A DNA stretch of 27,262 bases from BTRG01 sp036986275 (GCA_036986275.1 BTRG01000032.1:1-27262), one strand, 5' to 3'. Positions 8,237 to 16,825 are shown, counted from the stretch's first letter. Numbers and translations are program-made. The notes: generated by a model not told the origin, from the sequence alone.

Positions 8237-8434
8237 CGTTATTCCTTCTGATATTACATCCCTGCTTTGTTATCAACACCTACTTAACCTTATGTCGGGT
8301 CAGAAAAAGTAAGTGGTGTAACCTTTTGGCTGTTTTTTAATCTCTGAGGGTTGTGTCACCGCTTCTACGACCTAACACTGCCGTCAGCTCACCTATAGCA
8401 TCTGCTGTAGGTACCGCAGGGTAGTTTATTTTCG
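8237..8434. other. Gap between abiEii and the DksA-like gene, with a possible gene remnant
   Basis: No complete gene is visible. On the minus strand one open frame ending near 8337 contributes about 25 codons reading ADAIGELTAVLGRRSGDTTL. It could be the tail of a lost gene, possibly a transposase, followed by a segment at about 8296-8322 that resembles an insertion-sequence end. I cannot identify the parent element. Confidence 0.2.
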
Positions 8435-8833
8435 TTACAATGTGGGCGTCGCATCCTTTGCGCCGTATAAGTCCTCCATCTTTTGCTGGCAAGCCAGGCA
8501 GCGGCGGGCCAGCGGGTTGGCCTGTAATCGCCCTAACGGGATGGCGGCGGCACATTCCTCGCAGTGGCCGTATTGGTTATTCCGTATACGTGCCAGTGCA
8601 TCCTCAATCTCACCCAGTTCGGCGACTTCCTTGTTGATGAAGCTGATATTAATTTCTGATAACAGGGTGGCCACAGATTCCTCTCCGCGGTCATGTACCT
8701 GACCGGCCAGTTTGTTGTAATTTTCTTCATCCATGGCCTTTACTTTTTCCAGCACCAAGCCGCGCAGTGCATTCCGTGACTGCCGTAATTGATGTGCCAG
8801 GTCGTCAAGTTCTCTCTTTGCCAGTCCTGTCAT
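8435..8833 (-). CDS. TraR/DksA-family zinc-finger transcription factor
   Basis: A 132-aa DksA-like protein. The N-terminal two thirds is a helical coiled coil (about residues 5-85). The C-terminal C4 zinc finger has C91, C94, C112 and C115 in HCEECAAAIP and RRCLACQQ. Family members enter the RNA polymerase secondary channel and modulate initiation, often with ppGpp. It is shorter than E. coli DksA (151 aa) and closer to stand-alone DksA-like paralogues. I see NKEVAELGEIEDALARI near the coiled-coil end and not a clear DxxDxA tip, so it may differ mechanistically from DksA. AAGGA lies just before the start. It is monocistronic on the minus strand. Confidence 0.85.
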   Translation of the reverse strand: MTGLAKRELDDLAHQLRQSRNALRGLVLEKVKAMDEENYNKLAGQVHDRGEESVATLLSEINISFINKEVAELGEIEDALARIRNNQYGHCEECAAAIPLGRLQANPLARRCLACQQKMEDLYGAKDATPTL

Positions 8834-8941
8834 GTCCTTAGTCCGGTTTTATGGAAATCATCTGGACAATAACCGCAAACGCAGAACAATTCTCTGACCC
8901 CGGACAAGTCTGCGCACGTCCAGAATCAACTTATCAGCATA

Positions 8942-8980
8942 TCCTAATATAACAAGTGAACGCTTATTAACTTATTAGGA
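8942..8980. promoter_or_regulatory. Nested dyads upstream of the tusA-like remnant
   Basis: TCCTAATA (8942-8949) is matched by TATTAGGA (8973-8980), an 8-bp perfect inverted repeat. It encloses an imperfect dyad centred on 8959/8960 (TAACAAGTG ... CGCTTATTA, seven of nine pairs). The right arm includes part of the ribosome binding site. The form recalls ArsR/SmtB-type operators, which is inference only. Confidence 0.3.
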
Positions 8981-8985
8981 GAGAT

Positions 8986-9105
8986 ATGGCCAATTGTGTC
9001 CAGGAACTGGAAGCAAGGGACCTGAATTGCCCGTTACATTGGGGGAGGTTCAAGGTGCCCCCTTTTCCTCATGCCGCTTTGTTCTTTTCTGGGTACAGGC
9101 ATTGA
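8986..9105 (+). pseudogene. Truncated TusA-like sulfur-carrier start
   Basis: An intact start region, AGGAGAGAT followed by ATG at 8986, encodes MANCVQELEARDLNCPL. This closely matches the beginning of TusA-family sulfur carriers, where ELDARGLNCPLP holds the sulfur-accepting cysteine. After leucine 17 the similarity stops abruptly (HWGRFKVPPF and onward), and the frame closes at 9103-9105 after 39 codons. None of the other frames nearby continues the family, so this looks like a deletion or insertion breakpoint and not a single frameshift. TusA is normally 75-85 aa. A working short peptide is possible but unlikely. Confidence 0.55.
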
Positions 9106-9277
9106 AGCGTTGAAGCTGTTGCACATAACCACCACGCTGTGCGCAATATCCGCACCAATAATACAGAATTAGATTCATACCATTTAGATAAAGTCCTGTT
9201 TTGGCCGGTCGATAAACTCCTCACAAGGTGCGGCTTGTGGGCTTGCGCCCTTTGTTTTGAGATGAGGATACCGAGTA
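9106..9277. other. Non-coding stretch before the MotY-like gene
   Basis: Nothing firm is visible in this gap. On the minus strand a short run reading IIGADIAHSVVV faintly recalls the start of IS110-type transposases, but it is too short to assign. The gap follows the breakpoint of the tusA-like remnant. Confidence 0.2.
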
Positions 9278-10195
9278 ATGGATTTGCGCATATCCCTGAT
9301 AACAGTATGGATAGTGGCCGCCACTGTGGCGATGACCGCACAGGCCAATATGCGCGAATATATGGCCGATCTGGCGACACCATCATGGTCGTACCAGGAT
9401 CAAAAAGAACTCGGCTGTGTCCTGCGCCACAGCATCCCTGGTTATGGTGAGGCCCGGTTTACGCGTACAGCCCAGGGTATGATATTTCAACTGCGCAGCC
9501 TGGAACCGGCGGTTGAGGAAAATGATATTCTTTATCATGCGTCGCCACCCGCCTGGCGACAGGATATGTTATACACCGAAATGGGTGAAGGTGACCTGGC
9601 TGCCGGGCAGTCGCAAATGGAATTGAAAGGGGAGAGGGCAGATGCATTGTTGCGTGAGCTGGAGATGGGCAGGCACATCGACTTTGTTTATCGCGAAACC
9701 GTCAGCGGGGTCCGCCATGCCCGTGTCACCCTGACTGTTGCCCATTTTCTGCCGGCGCTTGAGCAGTTTAAGCAGTGCCGTTCACCGAAAATTATTGCCG
9801 GCAAGCCCAAACCTGTCGTCAAGAAAAAGGCCAGAAAGAAGATCGCCAAGGGAAACGTACGTCGCCGTGGCATTATCCGCTTTGCCACCGGGAGCGCGGA
9901 ACTGGGTAAATACGCCGAGCGTACCCTGAGCGATTTGGTGTATTACCTCAAGGTGCATCCCGAGGTGAAGAGCGTGGTCATCAATGGCCATACCGACACA
10001 GTCGGCACCAATGGCAAGAACATGCGCCTGTCACTAGAGCGTGCGCGTATGGTCCAGCGATATTTTGTAGCCAATGGTATTCCTGCGTCCAAGCTCCGCA
10101 CCCGCTTCCATGGCGAGTCTTCGCCCGTAGCAAACAATAAGGATACTGATGGCCGCACTCTGAACCGTCGCGTGCGCATCGATCTTGTCCGGTAG
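9278..10195 (+). CDS. MotY/OmpA-family periplasmic protein
   Basis: A 305-aa exported protein. Residues 1-23 form a signal peptide (LISLITVWIVAATVAM type hydrophobic core ending near QAN). Residues about 40-175 resemble the MotY N-terminal domain, with LGCVLRHSIPGYGEARFTR as the landmark. A lysine-rich linker (about 176-195) leads to a C-terminal OmpA peptidoglycan-binding domain (about 198-305) with INGHTDTVGTNGKNMRLSLE and RVRIDLVR. MotY forms the T-ring around sodium-driven flagellar motors and binds peptidoglycan. No flagellar gene is nearby, so a general OmpA-like envelope anchor is the alternative. GAGGA lies upstream of the ATG. Confidence 0.8.
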   Translation: MDLRISLITVWIVAATVAMTAQANMREYMADLATPSWSYQDQKELGCVLRHSIPGYGEARFTRTAQGMIFQLRSLEPAVEENDILYHASPPAWRQDMLYTEMGEGDLAAGQSQMELKGERADALLRELEMGRHIDFVYRETVSGVRHARVTLTVAHFLPALEQFKQCRSPKIIAGKPKPVVKKKARKKIAKGNVRRRGIIRFATGSAELGKYAERTLSDLVYYLKVHPEVKSVVINGHTDTVGTNGKNMRLSLERARMVQRYFVANGIPASKLRTRFHGESSPVANNKDTDGRTLNRRVRIDLVR

Positions 10196-10212
10196 CCTTT
10201 CGGCATTTGGGG

Positions 10213-10218
10213 TATAAT
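10213..10218 (+). promoter_or_regulatory. Consensus -10 element before argG
   Basis: A perfect TATAAT lies 63 bases before the argG ATG. The only -35-like TTGTCC (10185-10190) is 22 bases away, which is too far for normal spacing, so this promoter may need an activator. The -10 begins 17 bases after the stop of the MotY-like gene, which suggests argG is transcribed separately. Confidence 0.45.
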
Positions 10219-10281
10219 CCTGCCTTCAGAATTGCGGCCCACCCATAGCAGGGCCGTACTAATGGAGCAGGTGGGTTGTAC

Positions 10282-11496
10282 ATGGCGCAGTCAGAAATCA
10301 AGAAAGTCGTCCTGGCCTATTCCGGTGGTCTGGATACCTCGGTCATTCTCAAGTGGTTACGCGAGGCCTATCACTGTGAAGTAGTAACATTTACCGCCGA
10401 TATTGGTCAGGGCGAAGAAGTCGAACCCGCGCGCGCCAAGGCCGAAGCACTGGGTGTGAAAGAAATCTATATTGAGAACCTGCGCGAGGAGTTTGCGCGC
10501 GATTATGTCTTCCCCATGTTCCGCGCCAACACCATCTATGAAGGTGAGTATCTACTGGGCACTTCCATTGCCCGCCCGTTGATTGCCAGGCGCCTGGTCG
10601 AGATTGCCAATGAGACCGGTGCTGATGCCATTTCACACGGCGCCACAGGCAAGGGCAATGATCAAGTACGTTTTGAGTTAGGCGCCTATGCGTTGAACCC
10701 GAAAATTCATGTGATTGCCCCCTGGCGAGAATGGGATCTGAACTCACGCGAAAAGTTGATGGCTTATGCCGAGGCCAATGGCATCGCTGTTGATTTCAGG
10801 AAAGGCAAGAAATCTCCTTACTCTATGGATGCCAATTCACTGCATATTTCCTATGAGGGTGGCATCCTGGAAGACCCCTGGGCGGAACCGGAAACGGATA
10901 TGTGGCGTTGGTCGCTGGCGCCAGAGCAGGCACCGGATACGTTAACTTATATTGAGCTGGGTTTTAAACATGGCGATATTGTTTCTATAGACGGCAACAC
11001 CAGGACACCCGCTGAAGTAATGGACGAACTCAACAAGGTTGGTGGCGCCAATGGCATAGGTCGTGATGATATTGTTGAGAATCGCTATGTGGGCATGAAA
11101 TCACGCGGTTGTTATGAAACACCAGCCGGCACCATCATGTTGAAAGCCCATAGAGCCATGGAATCCTTGACACTGGATCGCGAAGTGGCGCATCTTAAAG
11201 ATGAGCTCATGCCGCGCTATGCCAGTATGATTTACAATGGCTACTGGTGGAGTCCTGAGCGAGAAATGATGCAGGAGATGATTGACGCCAGTCAGCAGAC
11301 TGTTAATGGAGAAGTGCGACTAAAATTATACAAGGGCAATGTGATGGTAGTCGGCAGAAAATCTTTAACTGACAGTCTGTTTGATCCGGAAATTGCTACT
11401 TTTGAAGATGATGCCGGCGCTTATAACCAGGCCGATGCAGAAGGGTTTATCAAGCTCAATGCCTTGCGCCTGAGAATCGCCCGCAGTCGCAAGTAA
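10282..11496 (+). CDS. argG: Argininosuccinate synthase
   Basis: A 404-aa ArgG that joins citrulline and aspartate with ATP to give argininosuccinate in cytosolic arginine synthesis. The N-terminal PP-loop VLAYSGGLDTSVILKWL binds ATP. Other family landmarks are SHGATGKGNDQVRFELGAYA, APWREWDL, KKSPYSMDANSLHISYEGG and GYWWSPE. The length fits the short type found in pseudomonads and most bacteria, not the 447-aa E. coli type. The ATG at 10282 is preferred over an upstream TTG at 10276 because it gives the usual MAQSEIKKVVLAYSGG start and has GGAG/AGGTGG upstream. It appears monocistronic. Confidence 0.97.
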   Translation: MAQSEIKKVVLAYSGGLDTSVILKWLREAYHCEVVTFTADIGQGEEVEPARAKAEALGVKEIYIENLREEFARDYVFPMFRANTIYEGEYLLGTSIARPLIARRLVEIANETGADAISHGATGKGNDQVRFELGAYALNPKIHVIAPWREWDLNSREKLMAYAEANGIAVDFRKGKKSPYSMDANSLHISYEGGILEDPWAEPETDMWRWSLAPEQAPDTLTYIELGFKHGDIVSIDGNTRTPAEVMDELNKVGGANGIGRDDIVENRYVGMKSRGCYETPAGTIMLKAHRAMESLTLDREVAHLKDELMPRYASMIYNGYWWSPEREMMQEMIDASQQTVNGEVRLKLYKGNVMVVGRKSLTDSLFDPEIATFEDDAGAYNQADAEGFIKLNALRLRIARSRK

Positions 11497-11640
11497 GTCT
11501 CATTTTCATTTTATTTGATTTTCTCAATCAATGACTTGCCGTTGTTCAAGCAATGCCAAGTCTTCTGTTGTAGAATGAACTGCCGGTCACCTGATCGTCT
11601 TAATTCAGATTTATTGCTTTAGCTTGTCTTTACTGTATTA

Positions 11641-14600
11641 ATGAAAACCTCTGTATCCAATGTCAACAAGGGCGTGCTGGCGCCTGATAATGATCTGTTT
11701 CGCACGCTTACCGAAACCACAAGCTGCGCCATTTTTGTTGCGCGCAAGACTTTCCTTTATGTAAACCCGGCAGCGCTGGCCATATCTGGGTATACCGAGG
11801 AGGAATTGTTGGCACTTTCATCCTGGGATGAAATCATTGCTCCAGAGCACAGAGACTTCGTCAAAAGCCGGGGGCTGGCACGCCTGCAGGGCGAGGATAT
11901 ACCCGCACGTTATGAATTCAAGATTCTACACAAGAACAGTGAGGAACGATGGTTGGATTATACAGCCGAACGTATCGACTATGAGGGTAGCCCGGCTATA
12001 TTAGGTACTGCATTTGATATTACTGATCGCCGACACGCCGAAGAAAAATTACGTCACTCGGAAGATAAATTCAGCAAGAGCTTTCATTCCAGTCCGGCCA
12101 TGATTGCCATATCCACGGCAGAAGATGGTGTGTTTGTTGATATCAACGAAACCTTCCAACTTATTTTTGGATACACGAGAGAGCAGGTTGTTGGCAAATC
12201 ATCTTTGGAGCTGGGTATCTGGAAGAATTATGAAGACAGACAGCAGACATTGGAACGTGTTAAATGCGACGGTTCTGTTCGTGGTGTCGAGTTTCCTTTT
12301 TTAACGAGCAAGGGCGAGGAGCGGTACCTGTATGGTTCTGCTGAATTGGTAAATTTCGAGGGTGCTACGTGTTTGTTAATGGTAGCGCAGGACATTACCG
12401 AGAAGAGATTGCATGAGCTCGAGGTGGTAAAACGAGAAGAACGTATACGGCGTCAACAGCAAGCATTGTTGGCGTTGGCGAAAAATGAGGCCACAAGCCT
12501 GGGCGATACCGAGGTTTCATTCAGAATGATCACCAGGACGGCATCGGATGCGCTGAACGTAGCCCGTGTAGGTATCTGGTTGTATGACGAGAGCAGCCAT
12601 TCGATCGTTTGCGCCTATCAGCACGATAGGCGGGAGCAGGATGTCGTTAGGGGTAATGCCTTGTCTATGGATGATGTGCCGGATTATTACAAGGCTATTG
12701 ACAGTAATCTTCTGGTCGCCATAGAGAATGTTGCAGAGGATGAGCGAACGCACCAGTTCCCGGGGGAATATTTCGTTGACAATGGTATTGGCGCCATGCT
12801 GGATGCGGCGATTAGGATAGACGGTAAGTTAGCTGGTGTGCTGTGTCATGAGCATGTAGGTACTGCTCGCGCATGGACTCTGGAAGAGGAAAATTTTGTT
12901 GCGGCGTTGGCGGAGATGGTGACCCATGTTCTGGATCAGAAACATAAGCGTAAAACTGAAGAGGACTTGTATAGAGAGCAAGGGCTGGCGCAGATTACCC
13001 TGCAATCTATTGGTGACGGTGTAGTGACAACGGATATGCAAGGAAATGTAGAGTACATCAATCCAGTTGCAGAAGAACTTACAGGATGGAAAAACAACGA
13101 AGCTATCGGGAAAAGTTTTAAGGAAGTTTTTAATTTGATTGATGAGGAGACCCGGTTCATTGCTCCTGATCCGGTGGGGCAGTGTATCCAGAAAGGAAGA
13201 AATATACGTCTCAGTAGCCAGCCTTTATTGATCCACAGGGATGGAGATACAGAATATTCTCTTGAAATTATGGCCTCTCCGATTCGCAACAGTGAAGGCA
13301 GTATCATTGGTGCAGTGCTGGTATTCCATGACGTAACCGAACTAAGGGGTCTGGCCAGACAATTAGCGCATCAGGCGGCACATGATGACTTGACAGGGCT
13401 GGCGAACAGGAGAGAGTTTGAACAGCGTTTGGAATTCGTTTTGAGGCATGCCCGTCAATATCATTCACAACATGTTATGTGTTATCTGGACCTGGATCAA
13501 TTCAAGGTGGTCAATGATAGTTGCGGTCACGTTGCTGGTGATGAACTGCTAAAACAAATAGCAAGTGGTTTGCACCACATCATGCGGGAGCAGGATACAC
13601 TCGCAAGATTGGGTGGTGATGAATTTGGCATCCTTATTAAGGATGGAGAGATAGGGCCTGCCAGGGATATCGCCGAGCGTGCACGAAAATGCATCAATGA
13701 TTTCAGATTCTCGTGGGAGGATAAAGTCTTTGAGGTCGGTGTCAGTATCGGCCTGGTTGTGATACACGAACAGAGCGGTAGTTTGACCGATGTATTGAGT
13801 GCGGCAGATTCTGCCTGTTATGTTGCCAAGGATCTGGGCCGCAACAGGGTGCATGTGTTTGAGCCTGATGATATTGCTATTGCAGAACGCTATGGAGAAA
13901 TGGAGTGGTTACAAAAGATAAACAGGGCCTTTGAAGACGACAGGTTTCTGCTTTACTATCAGACAATAGTTCCCTTGTCGGAAAGAGCTAAAGAGGCAGG
14001 CGCGCATTGTGAACTGTTATTGCGTATGCAGGATCTCGATGGACAGTTGCTAATGCCTCAAAGTTTTATTACCGCAGCGGAGCGCTATCACATTATGCCT
14101 ACGTTGGACAGGTGGGTTATTCGTACAGCCCTGGCAGCACTGGGGCGTATCGACGTAAGGCAGGAAATAGGTACCAGTACATTTGCAATTAATTTGTCAG
14201 GACAATCATTGGGAGATGATATGTTTCTCGATTTTGTGACTGAGCAGCTTGATCAATCATCAGTTGATCCTGAGCGTATCTGTTTTGAAATTACAGAAAC
14301 AGCCGCCATTGCCAATTTTTCTCTTGCAACACATTTTATTTCAACCTTAAAAGAAAAAGGATGCCGTTTCGCGTTGGATGATTTTGGTCGCGGCCTGAGT
14401 TCATTCACTTATTTAAAGAATCTGCCAGTAGATTATTTAAAAATCGATGGTAGTTTTGTGCTTGATATTATCCGCGACCCCATAGACTACGCTATGGTGG
14501 AGGCCATTAATCATCTGGGCCATGTCATGGGAAAATTCACTGTTGCCGAGGCCGTGGAGAATGAAACAATATTGAAAATGGTCAAAGACTTGGGTGCCGA

Positions 14601-14655
14601 CTACGCTCAGGGTGTAGGACTGGCCAGACCGTTGCCCATTACCTCCTTGTTGTGA
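11641..14655 (+). CDS. PAS-PAS-GAF-PAS-GGDEF-EAL cyclic-di-GMP signalling protein
   Basis: A 1004-aa cytosolic-type sensor with no clear membrane helix. In order: PAS (about 15-135), PAS/PAC (about 140-260), GAF (about 270-430), PAS (about 440-565), GGDEF (about 575-745) and EAL (about 760-1004). The cyclase motif GGDEF (658-662) is intact, and an inhibitory RxxD (REQD) lies five residues before it. In the phosphodiesterase domain the signature is ELLLR (791-795), so EAL becomes ELL but the catalytic glutamate stays. INLSGQ, FEITET, LDDFGRG, KIDG and EAVEN are all present. Both activities therefore look possible. No Shine-Dalgarno sequence is visible before the ATG, so the start is moderately sure. 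Signal and output are unknown. Confidence 0.93.
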   Translation: MKTSVSNVNKGVLAPDNDLFRTLTETTSCAIFVARKTFLYVNPAALAISGYTEEELLALSSWDEIIAPEHRDFVKSRGLARLQGEDIPARYEFKILHKNSEERWLDYTAERIDYEGSPAILGTAFDITDRRHAEEKLRHSEDKFSKSFHSSPAMIAISTAEDGVFVDINETFQLIFGYTREQVVGKSSLELGIWKNYEDRQQTLERVKCDGSVRGVEFPFLTSKGEERYLYGSAELVNFEGATCLLMVAQDITEKRLHELEVVKREERIRRQQQALLALAKNEATSLGDTEVSFRMITRTASDALNVARVGIWLYDESSHSIVCAYQHDRREQDVVRGNALSMDDVPDYYKAIDSNLLVAIENVAEDERTHQFPGEYFVDNGIGAMLDAAIRIDGKLAGVLCHEHVGTARAWTLEEENFVAALAEMVTHVLDQKHKRKTEEDLYREQGLAQITLQSIGDGVVTTDMQGNVEYINPVAEELTGWKNNEAIGKSFKEVFNLIDEETRFIAPDPVGQCIQKGRNIRLSSQPLLIHRDGDTEYSLEIMASPIRNSEGSIIGAVLVFHDVTELRGLARQLAHQAAHDDLTGLANRREFEQRLEFVLRHARQYHSQHVMCYLDLDQFKVVNDSCGHVAGDELLKQIASGLHHIMREQDTLARLGGDEFGILIKDGEIGPARDIAERARKCINDFRFSWEDKVFEVGVSIGLVVIHEQSGSLTDVLSAADSACYVAKDLGRNRVHVFEPDDIAIAERYGEMEWLQKINRAFEDDRFLLYYQTIVPLSERAKEAGAHCELLLRMQDLDGQLLMPQSFITAAERYHIMPTLDRWVIRTALAALGRIDVRQEIGTSTFAINLSGQSLGDDMFLDFVTEQLDQSSVDPERICFEITETAAIANFSLATHFISTLKEKGCRFALDDFGRGLSSFTYLKNLPVDYLKIDGSFVLDIIRDPIDYAMVEAINHLGHVMGKFTVAEAVENETILKMVKDLGADYAQGVGLARPLPITSLL

Positions 14656-14700
14656 ATCTTGGTTGGCTAAGAACCCATAAATAAGTTACATGTTTGCATA

Positions 14701-14730
14701 TACATCATTGTGTTACGGCACAATGATGTA
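14701..14730. terminator. 12-bp hairpin downstream of the GGDEF/EAL gene
   Basis: TACATCATTGTG (14701-14712) pairs perfectly with CACAATGATGTA (14719-14730) around a 6-base loop. It lies 46 bases after the stop codon and before gloA. The stem is AT-rich and is followed by AATAATAATCTTTCTTT, not a clean T-run. A weak terminator is the first guess; a protein-binding dyad is the alternative. Confidence 0.4.
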
Positions 14731-14779
14731 TGCAATAATAATCTTTCTTTAAATAAATACTGTATTGGCAGGGTGAACC

Positions 14780-15169
14780 ATGCGATTACTGCACACCATG
14801 TTGCGTGTCGGGGATCTACAGCAAGCTATTAAATTCTATACCGAGGTGTTAGGAATGCAACTCTTGCGTAAAAAGGACTATCCTGATGGAAAGTTTACCC
14901 TGGCATTTGTTGGTTATGGCCCCGAGTCTGAACAGGCCGTAATAGAGCTGACACATAACTGGGACACTAGCACCTATGATATAGGAGAAGGATTTGGCCA
15001 TATCGCTCTGCAAGTGGACGATGCCTATGCCGCATGCGATAAAATACGTGCAGGTGGTGGCAAGGTTGTACGGGAAGCAGGCCCCATGAAACACGGTACG
15101 ACTGTTATTGCCTTTATCGAAGATCCGGATGGTTACAAGATAGAATTGATACAGGCCGGGAGCCAGTAA
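14780..15169 (+). CDS. gloA: Lactoylglutathione lyase (glyoxalase I)
   Basis: A 129-aa glyoxalase I. It converts the hemithioacetal of methylglyoxal and glutathione to S-lactoylglutathione in the cytosol. The metal ligands fall at the same numbers as in E. coli GloA: H5, E56, H74 and E122. The short, gap-free length matches the nickel/cobalt-dependent class. Other landmarks are FYTEVLGMQLLR and FIEDPDGYKIELI. AGGGTG lies before the ATG. It is followed 8 bases later by a small membrane protein gene and then glycosyltransferase genes, so it may start an operon. Confidence 0.96.
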   Translation: MRLLHTMLRVGDLQQAIKFYTEVLGMQLLRKKDYPDGKFTLAFVGYGPESEQAVIELTHNWDTSTYDIGEGFGHIALQVDDAYAACDKIRAGGGKVVREAGPMKHGTTVIAFIEDPDGYKIELIQAGSQ

Positions 15170-15177
15170 GATTCGTC

Positions 15178-15402
15178 ATGAAAGGCTGGCTGGATTCCTT
15201 GTCTTTTCCAATGCTGGTGGTCTTGGCGCTGTTGTTGGGGCTGGCGCCTTTCTCTTCCGAGCCACACTTGCTGGAAAAACTTAAGATGTTGTTCGCGAGC
15301 GCTTTACAAGAACCCATGGATATATTCGATTTGTTTTTGCATGCCAGCGGGATCTTGCTGTTGGGATTACGTCTCTTGAGCAAGCATCTTGGGTCTTCCT
15401 GA
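15178..15402 (+). CDS. Small two-helix membrane protein
   Basis: A 74-aa protein with two likely membrane helices (about 10-25, MLVVLALLLGLAPF, and about 50-67, LFLHASGILLLGLRLL). A conserved-looking link reads SSEPHLLEKLKMLF. I recall similar short proteins, sometimes mislabelled RND transporter, in other proteobacteria, but their function is unknown to me. The gene lies 8 bases after gloA and abuts the next start (stop TGA at 15400-15402, ATG at 15403), so it is almost certainly cotranscribed. The first methionine is the only sensible start. Confidence 0.65.
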   Translation: MKGWLDSLSFPMLVVLALLLGLAPFSSEPHLLEKLKMLFASALQEPMDIFDLFLHASGILLLGLRLLSKHLGSS

Positions 15403-16131
15403 ATGGTGGACGATCTTTCACCTTCCGTCTCTATCATCATCCCTGTACTGAATGAGTCTCTGGTAATCAAGGAGTTATTGAGTAATGTGTTGATGCATAA
15501 GGTCCAGGAGATCATCATTGTTGATGGTGGCAGTACGGATGATACCTGTGAGCTAGTGGAGTCTGTACAGCGTGAACCGGGTTTGAAAAATAATTCCGCC
15601 CAGAGGATCTTGCTATTGAGGGCACGCACCGGCAGGGCGAGACAAATGAATGCAGGGGCTGCTGTAGCGACCAGCAACATACTGTTATTCCTCCATGCCG
15701 ATACTATTCTTCCGCTAACAGCAATACAAAATATCCGTACAGCATTCTCAAAACAAAAATTGTGGGGCCGATTTAACGTGCGCCTGGATGGGCATAGCGT
15801 GTTATTTCGGATGATTGAATCAAACATTAATATAAGATCCTGCATAACAGGAATGGCAACAGGGGATCAGGCGATATTCATACCGCGTGTCTTATTTAAA
15901 GTAGTAGGCGCCTATGCAGATATTCCGCTGATGGAAGATATTGATCTCTGCAAGAGGCTGAAGTCCATTGCTACACCAGCGTGCATACAATCCCGGGTCA
16001 TCACCTCCGCCAGGCGTTGGCAGAAGAACGGCATCGTCAAGACTATTTGCATGATGTGGATGCTGCGCTGTCTCTATGCACTGGGTGTGTCGCCCCATTT
16101 TTTGGCGCGTTATTATCATCATGCAAGATGA
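15403..16131 (+). CDS. Family 2 glycosyltransferase, arsenosugar-type (TIGR04283-like)
   Basis: A 242-aa GT-A-fold glycosyltransferase. Nucleotide-sugar motifs are IIIVDGGSTDDT (residues 37-48) and the metal-binding LHADT (97-101). Later landmarks are GDQAIF (154-159) and MEDIDLCKR (177-185), the usual signature of this short subfamily. TIGR04283 proteins are linked by gene neighbourhood to arsenosugar synthesis, and here arsS and a DUF2064 gene are next to it. The ATG directly follows the upstream stop, and the end overlaps the next gene by 11 bases. Sugar donor and acceptor are not visible from sequence. Confidence 0.88.
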   Translation: MVDDLSPSVSIIIPVLNESLVIKELLSNVLMHKVQEIIIVDGGSTDDTCELVESVQREPGLKNNSAQRILLLRARTGRARQMNAGAAVATSNILLFLHADTILPLTAIQNIRTAFSKQKLWGRFNVRLDGHSVLFRMIESNINIRSCITGMATGDQAIFIPRVLFKVVGAYADIPLMEDIDLCKRLKSIATPACIQSRVITSARRWQKNGIVKTICMMWMLRCLYALGVSPHFLARYYHHAR

Positions 16132-16819
16132 GTTGAAAGAATCCGCCAAGCGGGAACAACCCGAGCTGGTGATATTCGCCAAACAGCCGATTCCCGGCCA
16201 GGCAAAAACGCGCTTGCAGACAGTCTGCTCTCCAGACCAGGCCGCCAGGCTGGCGGAAGCCATGATACAGATTACCGTATACCAGGCCTGTAAAGTATGG
16301 CCTGGTCCCGTGCGGTTGTGTTGTACGCCAGACAGTCGCCATGAGGTATTCAGACACTTATCTGAGACGACCCGTATACAGCTATCAGTTCAAGTGGGTG
16401 AAAATCTGGGTGCACGCATGCTGAACGCCATTAGGACGAGTGTGAAGTGTTGTGGCTCGGCAGCTATTCTGGGTACGGATGTGCCGCATTGCCCCGGGGC
16501 TATTCTTGCTGATGCTTACCAAGTGTTATTGCAAGGGAGGTCGGTCATCGGTCCCAGTAAGGATGGTGGCTATTATTTTATTGGACTGACACAACCGGAG
16601 CCTGAGTTATTTGAAGGTATTGCCTGGGGTGGTGAAAGAGTCTTCAATGATACACAGGTGCGTGCGCAGATGATCGGCATGACCTTGGACAGGCTTCCTG
16701 TACTGTGTGATCTCGATACATGGCAAGATATTGTAAATGTTTTACATGACCATGCAGATCTGAAGTCATCTTTTCAGTCTGCTGTGCCAGAGTTGTTTAA
16801 AGGACTGGTAGCAAGCTAA
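16121..16819 (+). CDS. DUF2064 / TIGR04282 glycosyltransferase-like protein
   Basis: A 232-aa protein of the CofC/MobA-like nucleotidyltransferase fold. The N-terminal FAKQPIPGQAKTR (19-31) is the phosphate-binding loop of this family. ILGTDVPHCP (116-125) and IGPSKDGGYYFIGL (143-156) complete its signature. TIGR04282 members are grouped with arsenosugar biosynthesis genes. The ATG at 16121 is preferred; an upstream ATG at 16076 lies deep inside the preceding gene and would add 15 atypical residues. It overlaps that gene by 11 bases. It runs convergently toward arsS, with stops 6 bases apart, so there is no room for separate terminators. Confidence 0.87.
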   Translation: MQDELKESAKREQPELVIFAKQPIPGQAKTRLQTVCSPDQAARLAEAMIQITVYQACKVWPGPVRLCCTPDSRHEVFRHLSETTRIQLSVQVGENLGARMLNAIRTSVKCCGSAAILGTDVPHCPGAILADAYQVLLQGRSVIGPSKDGGYYFIGLTQPEPELFEGIAWGGERVFNDTQVRAQMIGMTLDRLPVLCDLDTWQDIVNVLHDHADLKSSFQSAVPELFKGLVAS

Positions 16820-16825
16820 ACCAAG

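Noticed and set aside
9106..9277. IS110-type transposase start on the minus strand
   Set aside because: The IIGADIAHSVVV run is short, has no continuation with the family's later motifs, and could be chance.
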